DNA of 64,000 nucleotides from Rhizobiaceae bacterium MnEN-MB40S (GTDB lineage Bacteria; Pseudomonadota; Alphaproteobacteria; Rhizobiales; Rhizobiaceae), in the NCBI GenBank assembly GCA_024343425.1, contig BRLC01000025.1, positions 372,001-436,000 of the forward strand, in the 5' to 3' direction. The notes under the pieces were generated by a model. It did not search any database and was not told where the DNA came from. It saw only the letters and a list, made by a program, of their open reading frames with translations. This document shows, piece by piece, positions 58,687 to 64,000 of this stretch. A program made the translations under genes and the position numbers. Positions within the stretch are counted from its first letter, which is position 1. Each line of letters starts with the position of its first letter.

Positions 58687-59706
58687 TCAGGCGGGCTGCC
58701 CGTAGGGTCTATAGGTCTCTCCGCGGGTGAGGATTGCCCAGGCGATGCGGGCGAGCTTGTTCGCAAGGGCGACGGAGGCGAGCCGGAACGGCTTCTTCTC
58801 CAGTAACCCATTCACCCAGTCTGTCATCGGCGTCGGGTTACGCTTGGCGTGTCTCATGACTGCCGTTGCGCCAACGACGAGCAGTCGCCGCAAATACCTG
58901 TCTCCCCGCTTGGATATGCCACCGAGACGTGTTTTACCTCCTGTCGACTGTTGCTGCGGCGTCAGCCCAAGCCAGGCAGCGAATTGCCTGCCTGATTGGA
59001 ATTGACCGGGGTCTGTCACTGTCGCCGCGATGGCTGTCGCTGTGATCACCCCGACACCCGGGATGGCCGCGAGCCTTCGACTGACCTCGTTCTCGGCATG
59101 CCAGATACGTAATTCCTGATCGAGTTCGCCGATCTCCTCGGTTAACTCGGTGATCCGTCGGATCAAGATCTCAAGCGCTCGATGAGCGTAAGCAGGAAGA
59201 GCTTCATAGGCAAAGGCCCTGTCGGCCAGCTTCATCAGATTGGCGATACCAGGATTGGCGACCAACCCGAATTCGGCCAGGTGCGCGCGCAACGCATTCG
59301 CCGCCATGGTCCGCTGGCGCACAATCAGCGATCGGGTTCGGTGCGCCACCAGAACACTCTGCTGCTCGACTGTCTTTACCGGCACAAACCGCATGGTCGG
59401 ACGTTGCACGGCCTCGCAGATCGCTTCTGCATCAATCGCATCGCTCTTGCCCCACTTGATGTAGCCTTTTACGTAAGACGGCGGCATGATCCTGACGTCA
59501 TGGCCCATGGCGATCAGCGTACGCGCCCAGTGATGCGCCGTCGCGCACGCCTCAACTCCGATCAGACAGGGCGCCAGCTTCGAGAAGAATGGCAGCATTT
59601 GTTTGCGATGCAGCTTCTTCACCAGCACCGTCTTGCCGGATGCATCTATCCCATGCGCCTGGAAAACGCTCTTTGCCAGATCTAGCCCGAGTGTTGTGAT
59701 GTTCAT
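58687..59706 (-). CDS. IS110-family (IS1111-type) transposase
   Basis: A 339-residue RuvC-like recombinase that appears complete. N-terminal DEDD residues: Asp in LGLDLAKSVFQAHGI, Glu in CLIGVEACATAHHWA, and Asp pair in GKSDAIDAEAICEAV. The C-terminal transposase domain has RRLAAIPGVGVITATAIAAT, FAAWLGLTPQQQSTGGKTRL and GISKRGDRYLRRLLVVGA, with the catalytic Ser region STGGK. ATG at 59706 is followed by NITTLGLDL. It is likely still active and guided by RNA from the element. Confidence 0.93.
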   Translation of the reverse strand: MNITTLGLDLAKSVFQAHGIDASGKTVLVKKLHRKQMLPFFSKLAPCLIGVEACATAHHWARTLIAMGHDVRIMPPSYVKGYIKWGKSDAIDAEAICEAVQRPTMRFVPVKTVEQQSVLVAHRTRSLIVRQRTMAANALRAHLAEFGLVANPGIANLMKLADRAFAYEALPAYAHRALEILIRRITELTEEIGELDQELRIWHAENEVSRRLAAIPGVGVITATAIAATVTDPGQFQSGRQFAAWLGLTPQQQSTGGKTRLGGISKRGDRYLRRLLVVGATAVMRHAKRNPTPMTDWVNGLLEKKPFRLASVALANKLARIAWAILTRGETYRPYGQPA

Positions 59707-59808
59707 TGGAACCTTCCTTTCCTGCTTTCGATTCTTTCACAGCATCATACCTGGTGCTGCGCTGGCAGGGGCGTCCACATCATCAAAACTGGCTTTTGGA
59801 GGTCAGTG

Positions 59809-60081
59809 ATGGATTGCGATGCGCTTCGGGATGATCAGTGGGAACGGATCAAGGCCTTTGTGCCCGGCGGAACCAAAGGCAAACGAGGTCCGCGCACGAA
59901 CAACCGGCTTTTCCTTGATGCGCTGTTATGGATGGCCCGGGCGGGCGGGGGCTGGCGTGATCTACCCGAGCGGCTGGGTGATTATCGCTCGGTGAAACGG
60001 TGCTATTACCGCTGGATCGAGATGGGCGTGCTCGACGATATGCTGTCGGTTCTGGCGCGTGAAGCCGACCTCGAGTGGTAA
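59809..60081 (+). CDS. IS5-family transposase, OrfA part
   Basis: About 90 residues: MDCDALRDDQWERIKAFVPG, GKRGPRTNNRLFLDALLWMA, GGGWRDLPERLGDYRSVKRC and YYRWIEMGVLDDML, the DUF4096-type N-terminal domain of IS5-family transposases. Its stop overlaps the next start (TAATG), so OrfB is expected to be expressed by frameshifting or coupling. The ORF itself is undamaged but its partner is not. Confidence 0.85.
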   Translation: MDCDALRDDQWERIKAFVPGGTKGKRGPRTNNRLFLDALLWMARAGGGWRDLPERLGDYRSVKRCYYRWIEMGVLDDMLSVLAREADLEW

Positions 60082-60568
60082 TGATCGACAGCACCATCGT
60101 GCGCGCCCATCAGCATGCGGCCGGCGCTTGTAAGGAAAAAGGTGGGCGGATGCCCAGGGCCTGGGTCGGTCTCGCGGCGGGTTGAGCACGAAAATCCATG
60201 CTGCCACGGAAGCGCTCGGACTGCCGATACGCCCGATCGGCACGCCCGGACAGCGTAACGACATCGCCTTGGCTCACGACCTTGTCGAGGGCATCGAAGC
60301 CGATGCCATGCTGGCCGACAAAGGCTACGATGCCGATCATCTCGTCGCTAGGATCGTAGAAACAGGCATGGAAGTGATCATTCCGCCTAAACGCGATCGC
60401 AAGGCTCAACGTCCATACGACGCCGAACTCTAAAGGGAGCGAAACCGCATCGAGCGCTTCTTCAATAAACTCAAACAATTCCGACGCGTTGCAACCCGAT
60501 ACGACAAGCTCCTCGCCAACTTCATGGGCTTCGTCAAACTTGCCGCTATCGCAATCTGGCTCAAATAG
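60081..60568 (+). pseudogene. IS5-family transposase OrfB, frameshifted and with premature stop
   Basis: From ATG 60081 the frame reads MIDSTIVRAHQHAAGACKEK (first DDE Asp) and is then lost near 60150; the next frame gives GLSTKIHAATEALGLPIRPI, the second Asp region EADAMLADKGYDADHLV, and IIPPKRDRKAQRPYDAEL. TAA at 60431-60433 then replaces the Tyr codon usual before KERN, after which RNRIERFFNKLKQFRRVATR (with the final Glu) continues to TAG at 60568. Two lesions make it inactive. Confidence 0.87.
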
Positions 60569-60730
60569 TTAATTCGTCACCACGCCCTAACACCTCTTTG
60601 TGCGCCCAGACTGGTCATCGAGTAGGACGGCATCTTTTTCTGAAAACAGACATTGCAGTTGCCTGCCCGGAAGGTGAATGTCAGGGCGTTAGGCGCCTGC
60701 GGTTTCTCGTCCGGCCCTTCCTCAGAAAAC

Positions 60731-61375
60731 CTACCAGCTGACGTCGAACTTGTCGGCGATATCCGATACCTGTGTTTGCGTCAGCAATGTCGGTGAAAGT
60801 CCTCGGGACAATAGGGTCAGTTTTGCCGCTTCCTCCATCTCTTCCATCGCATAAACCGCCGCATCGAGATCCTTGCCACAGACCACTGGTCCGTGATTAG
60901 CGAGAAGCACGGCGGAGCGCTTGCCAAGAAGCCCTCGCACGGCCTCCCCCATGGCCGGATCGCCGGGCATGAAATAGGGCAGCAGTTTCACGCGGCCAAG
61001 CTTCATGACGCTGTAAGCGGTGATCGGCGGGATCACATTGTCCGGATCGGTTTCCGGCAGCACCGACAGAACTACAGAGTGGCATGAATGCAGATGCACC
61101 ACGGCTCCCGCGCCATGCCGAGTTTCGTAAAACGCGCTATGCAGCGGAATTTCCTTGGTCGGCGCGTCGCCGCTGACCAACCGCCCCGACCTATCTATGA
61201 GACTAATGCGCGCCGGATCGATGAACCCCATGCTTGATCCGGTCGGCGTCACCAGCAGCCGGCCATCCGACAGGCGCACCGATATGTTGCCGGACGAGCC
61301 GTTGGTCAGACCGCGATCGAACATCGATTTTGCCCAGCGGGCGATCCCGTCGCGTGCCGTGGTTTCCTCGCTCAT
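60731..61375 (-). CDS. otnC: Class II aldolase/adducin protein, probable 3-oxo-tetronate 4-phosphate decarboxylase
   Basis: A 214-residue protein of the class II aldolase fold. Motifs are RGLTNGSSGNISVRLSDGRL, the metal-site AVVHLHSCHSVVLSVLP with two His, PPITAYSVMKLG, and SAVLLANHGPVVCGKDLDAA with the third His. It overlaps the OtnK-type kinase gene by four bases (ATGA). In that pairing OtnC splits 3-oxo-tetronate 4-phosphate to dihydroxyacetone phosphate and CO2. Fuculose-phosphate-aldolase-like enzymes share the fold, so the name depends on the partner. Confidence 0.87.
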   Translation of the reverse strand: MSEETTARDGIARWAKSMFDRGLTNGSSGNISVRLSDGRLLVTPTGSSMGFIDPARISLIDRSGRLVSGDAPTKEIPLHSAFYETRHGAGAVVHLHSCHSVVLSVLPETDPDNVIPPITAYSVMKLGRVKLLPYFMPGDPAMGEAVRGLLGKRSAVLLANHGPVVCGKDLDAAVYAMEEMEEAAKLTLLSRGLSPTLLTQTQVSDIADKFDVSW

Positions 61376-62601
61376 TGATCCCCCGCGAGCCGTGCCATTG
61401 CTGTTGCAAAAAAATCCTTGTCACCAAAATTGCCGGATTTCAGCGCAATCGCCAGCGCCCGGTAGTCGACGCGCAAAGCCGGAACGCCGGCTGCAAGCCG
61501 AATCCCGACGGTCAGTGTTCTGGCCTCTATCCCTTTGACGACGGCTCCGGAAGTTTCACCCCCGGCGGAGACAATACGAGTGATCCCGCGACGTACCAGT
61601 TCCGCGGCGAGGTCATGGAACAGCCGCTCGATCTGCTCAGCCACAACCTCGCCTCCATACCGCTCCTGCGCAGCCTTGACCACCTCTGGCTCAGCCGAGG
61701 TATAGACCAACGGAGCGTCATGTGACTGGGCCATGACCCAGTCCGCGGCACTGCGAGCAGTGTGGATGCCGTTCATAATGTCGTCGGCGGTCAGTTCCAG
61801 CGACGGAGCTAAGTGACTGTAGGTGCTGATTTGCGTCCGTGTGGCCAGCGAGCAGGACCCCGATAGCACAACGCCCTTCCCGGCAATTCCGACCCAGGAC
61901 GGCGAGCCCGGTTGGTAGCCGAAATTGCGCGGCAGGCCCAGCGCGATGCCAGAGCCGCCGCAGAGCAGCTTTCGTCCCTTTGCTGCGGCGCCGATCATAT
62001 AGAGATCATCATTATTGGTGGCGTCGACCACGAACATCCCTCTCTTTGCCTCAAGCGCAGCGGCCACGGCCTCCGCTCCCTTGGACACTGTCCGAAATGG
62101 CACATGCGCCACCGGCCAGCTGGTCTGCCGGCCAAGAACCCGCCTCAGGTCCGGATCGGTCATCGGTGTGAGCGGATGGTTCTGCATACCGCTCTCGCTG
62201 AGCAACTTGTCGGCAACGAACAGATGCCCCTGGTAGACACTGCGCCCATTCTCCGGAAAGGCCGGGCAGACGATCACCGACGTTTCATCCAACCGCTCCG
62301 CCAGGGCTTCAAGCACCGGGCCGATATTGCCCGCATCGGTGGAATCGAAGGTCGAGCAGACCTTGAAGATGATTTGTTCCGCACCTTGCGCACTAAGCCA
62401 GTCACAGCTCTTCAGGGATTGCTCGACCGCCTCGGCCACCGGCGCGGTGCGGGATTTTAGAGAGATCACAGTCGCGTCGCAATCTGGAGATCCCTGCTCC
62501 GGAATCCCGGTCAACAGAAGCGTTTTCATGCCGGCTTCGGCGAGGGTCAATGCAATGTCCGACGCGCCGGTAAAGTCGTCCGCGACAACCCCGATCCTCA
62601 T
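61372..62601 (-). CDS. otnK: Four-carbon acid sugar kinase, probable 3-oxo-tetronate kinase
   Basis: A 409-residue kinase of the DUF1537 (OtnK) family. N-terminal substrate domain: MRIGVVADDFTGASDIALTL, IIFKVCSTFDSTDAGNIGPV and PAFPENGRSVYQGHLFV. The C-terminal nucleotide domain has VLSGSCSLATRTQI and RIVSAGGETSGAVVKGIEAR. It would phosphorylate 3-oxo-tetronate. It overlaps both neighbours by four bases. The tetronate dehydrogenase and isomerase of known pathways are not in the window; they may lie beyond it. Confidence 0.92.
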   Translation of the reverse strand: MRIGVVADDFTGASDIALTLAEAGMKTLLLTGIPEQGSPDCDATVISLKSRTAPVAEAVEQSLKSCDWLSAQGAEQIIFKVCSTFDSTDAGNIGPVLEALAERLDETSVIVCPAFPENGRSVYQGHLFVADKLLSESGMQNHPLTPMTDPDLRRVLGRQTSWPVAHVPFRTVSKGAEAVAAALEAKRGMFVVDATNNDDLYMIGAAAKGRKLLCGGSGIALGLPRNFGYQPGSPSWVGIAGKGVVLSGSCSLATRTQISTYSHLAPSLELTADDIMNGIHTARSAADWVMAQSHDAPLVYTSAEPEVVKAAQERYGGEVVAEQIERLFHDLAAELVRRGITRIVSAGGETSGAVVKGIEARTLTVGIRLAAGVPALRVDYRALAIALKSGNFGDKDFFATAMARLAGDQ

Positions 62602-63392
62602 AGTGTGAACTCCTTCACCGGCCCCCGGTCGAGCCGCACCGCGTAGTCCGGTCCCGCGCGCTCGAACAGGTTCATCACCAGCGGATCGTGACCCGGTATG
62701 ATCAATCTGCGTTGGCTAGCAAGCGCCCGTATCCGGTCAAAGCCATCCATCATGTTCTGCAGGTCGACCACGATGGGAAACGGTTTGCGGGCAAAAACGT
62801 TCTCGTAATAATGCGCAGCGTCCGATGCGAGGCAGAGCCACCCGGACGTAGTACGTACCCGCACCGCCTGCAGCCCGCGCGAATGCCCGCCGATACAATG
62901 CACGGTGACGCCATCAGCCACCTCGCCGTCGCCATCGTGAAAGACCACCCGCCCCGAGTAGACCCTCTTGACCGCCTCGCAGACATGATTGGCTGAGAAT
63001 GGCATCCGCATCGTGTCGTGGCACATGCACGGTCCGGTGGCAAAGGCCATTTCGGCGGCCTGCAGATGAATGGTGGCGTTGGGAAACTGGCCGAGACCAC
63101 CTGCATGATCGTAGTGCAGATGGGTGACGATCAGTGTGGTGATATCTTCAGGCTTGAGACCGACTCCCTGCAATGCTGCAGCCGGTTCGCGAATGATCGG
63201 CCGGTCCCGGCGCCGGGCCTCGGCTTCATCATAGCCGGAGTCGACGAGAATGACTTGATCGCCTGATTTCAGCACCCAGATGAAATAATCCATCTCGTGT
63301 GGCTGATCGTGGTTGTCGTCGAAGATGAAGCTGTCCTTGCGCGTCCGGCTGTTACGGTCGGCATATTTCAACGCATAGACTTCCCAGTTCAT
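62598..63392 (-). CDS. Metallo-beta-lactamase-fold lactonase (N-acyl-homoserine-lactonase-like)
   Basis: A 264-residue zinc hydrolase. The metal motif is LIVTHLHYDHAGGLGQFP; the second His is in CIGGHSRGLQAVRV, and Asp in CLASDAAHYYENVF; it ends near IIPGHDPLVMNLFERAGPDY. It resembles AHL lactonases such as AiiA more than glyoxalase II. It sits between the ABM gene and otnK, overlapping both by four bases. Opening a four-carbon sugar-acid lactone before the kinase step is likelier than signal degradation, but both fit the fold. Confidence 0.87.
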   Translation of the reverse strand: MNWEVYALKYADRNSRTRKDSFIFDDNHDQPHEMDYFIWVLKSGDQVILVDSGYDEAEARRRDRPIIREPAAALQGVGLKPEDITTLIVTHLHYDHAGGLGQFPNATIHLQAAEMAFATGPCMCHDTMRMPFSANHVCEAVKRVYSGRVVFHDGDGEVADGVTVHCIGGHSRGLQAVRVRTTSGWLCLASDAAHYYENVFARKPFPIVVDLQNMMDGFDRIRALASQRRLIIPGHDPLVMNLFERAGPDYAVRLDRGPVKEFTL

Positions 63393-63679
63393 TGATGCAC
63401 CGTGGCAAAGGTCCGCACGTCTTTAGCCTCGATCATCGGACCGCCGTCCGTGCCGAACTGCTGGTAATGCGGCATCCGCTGGTGCGCCTCAAACGCGGCC
63501 AGATTTGAGTAGAGCTCGTAGAGAAACACGCTGTCAGGTTGCGCCTCATCGGTGCAGACATCAAACTGGTGGCAACCGGGTTCGTTACGCAGCGAAGCCC
63601 GGGCATTTTCGAGCATCAGCGGCATGAACTGATTGATCCTGCCAGCCTTAATTTTGAACGTCACAACGACAGCAAACAT
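63389..63679 (-). CDS. Antibiotic biosynthesis monooxygenase (ABM) domain protein
   Basis: A 96-residue ferredoxin-like protein: FAVVVTFKIKAGRINQFMPL, NARASLRNEPGCHQFDVCTD, VFLYELYSNLAAFEAHQRMP and a C-terminal VRTFATVHQ. ABM proteins include small monooxygenases and isomerases such as LsrG-type enzymes. Start at 63679; stop overlaps the lactonase start (ATGA). It follows a TRAP permease by 11 bases in the same operon. Its reaction is not known. Confidence 0.87.
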   Translation of the reverse strand: MFAVVVTFKIKAGRINQFMPLMLENARASLRNEPGCHQFDVCTDEAQPDSVFLYELYSNLAAFEAHQRMPHYQQFGTDGGPMIEAKDVRTFATVHQ

Positions 63680-63690
63680 GACAACCTCTC

Positions 63691-64000
63691 TTAACGGAAC
63701 AGGTGGACCATCGTCATCGATACCGCGGGAACGTAGGTAACCAGCAGCAACGCACAGATGGCGGCGAAATACAGCATGCCCATTCTCCGGGCGATGGAAA
63801 GCACCCCGACACCTGATATTCGCGAGGCGACATAGAGCGTGGCGCCCACGGGCGGCGTGAATAGTCCGACAGCAACATTGCAGGTCATGATCACTCCAAG
63901 GTGGACCGGATCGATACCAAAGGCCAGCGCGGTGGGCAGGAACAGCGGTGCGGTGAGCAGAATCGCCGGAACCGGATCGAGTACCAGACCTAAAACCAGC
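63691..64000 (-). CDS. TRAP transporter large permease (DctM family), C-terminal part only
   Basis: The gene enters from beyond base 64000; 102 codons are visible. The frame reads LVLDPVPAILLTAPLFLPTA, FGIDPVHLGVIMTCNVAVGL, then FTPPVGATLYVASRISGVGV and ends YVPAVSMTMVHLFR. These are the last helices of a DctM permease, with the usual PPVG motif. It heads the visible operon and presumably imports the four-carbon acid sugar handled by OtnK and OtnC. Confidence 0.88.
   Translation of the reverse strand, partial: LVLGLVLDPVPAILLTAPLFLPTALAFGIDPVHLGVIMTCNVAVGLFTPPVGATLYVASRISGVGVLSIARRMGMLYFAAICALLLVTYVPAVSMTMVHLFR

Larger units (their letters stand above)
58441..59780 (-). mobile_element. IS110-family (IS1111-type) insertion sequence
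   Basis: A single intact transposase gene is bracketed by subterminal inverted repeats ATGTGGACGCCCC at 58441-58453 and its complement at 59768-59780. Subterminal repeats define the IS1111 group of IS110 elements. It is inserted just inside the left end of the IS5-family element. About 75 bases lie before the transposase and about 230 after it; the longer non-coding end is where IS1111-type elements encode their guide RNA. Confidence 0.87.
58386..60587 (+). mobile_element. IS5-family (IS427-like) insertion sequence, decayed and split by an IS110-type element
   Basis: Terminal inverted repeats GGGCGTGGTGACAATTTAA (58386) and, read inward from 60587, GGGCGTGGTGACGAATTAA enclose it; a TA flanks both ends, the usual two-base target duplication of this group. 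Without the inserted IS110-type element (about 58441-59780) the IS is about 860 bases, the normal size. Its transposase genes start at 59809 and are broken. Confidence 0.88.

Noticed and set aside
1-64000. CRISPR arrays, rRNA or plasmid/phage origins
   Set aside because: No regularly spaced repeats, rRNA-like sequence or iteron clusters were seen on reading the window.

Overview
The window reads as chromosomal DNA of an alphaproteobacterium, most likely of the order Hyphomicrobiales (Rhizobiales). It is GC-rich, dense in solute-binding-protein transporters (ABC and TRAP) and in GntR/FCD and IclR regulators. It carries the N-acetylglutaminylglutamine amide (NAGGN) osmolyte genes and genes resembling the Agrobacterium att/blc butyrolactone operon. 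These assignments rest on reading protein motifs by eye; no database search was run.

1-18261 is a backbone-like block. It holds the 5' end of a CocE-type hydrolase, a peptide-binding protein, two GntR/FCD regulators, an MmgE/PrpD protein, a NAGGN-type M42 peptidase, a peptide ABC transporter with a fused permease-ATPase, an M20 amidohydrolase, a MarR regulator, then asnO-ngg (NAGGN synthesis) and dusA. 18238-23434 is a small decayed island: a tyrosine integrase abuts the 5' end of dusA, followed by an AlpA-like gene, a frameshifted small gene, a DUF3987 protein and a dead IS3-family element.

23620-37939 is catabolic. It has a TAXI-type TRAP transporter, a DUF2848 gene with a GntR regulator, and a long minus-strand run: TPP enzyme, aldehyde dehydrogenase, SDR, TRAP DctP-DctQ-DctM, FAD monooxygenase, cupin, amidase. 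The substrate is unknown. Its middle part (31.1-34.7 kb) looks AT-richer than its ends.

39097-60587 is an accessory block bounded by a P4-type integrase on the left and nested insertion sequences on the right (IS21 remnant, dead IS5-family element, intact IS110/IS1111-type element inside it). Between them lies a 13-gene minus-strand array facing a divergent IclR regulator: SCP2-like protein, alpha/beta hydrolase, AttM/BlcC-type lactonase, a sugar-type ABC transporter with oversized subunits, a microbial rhodopsin homologue, a flotillin-like SPFH protein, a small membrane protein, a sodium:solute symporter, an iron alcohol dehydrogenase and a succinate-semialdehyde dehydrogenase. The lactonase and two dehydrogenases can form the route lactone to 4-hydroxybutyrate to succinate semialdehyde to succinate. 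The rhodopsin has Arg where the retinal-binding Lys should be and has lost the proton acceptor and donor, so it should not be a retinal proton pump. This array is the best candidate for an undescribed system.

60731-64000 is another minus-strand operon: TRAP large permease (cut by the window end), ABM-domain protein, a second lactonase-fold protein, OtnK-type kinase and OtnC-type decarboxylase, probably for four-carbon acid sugars or their lactones.
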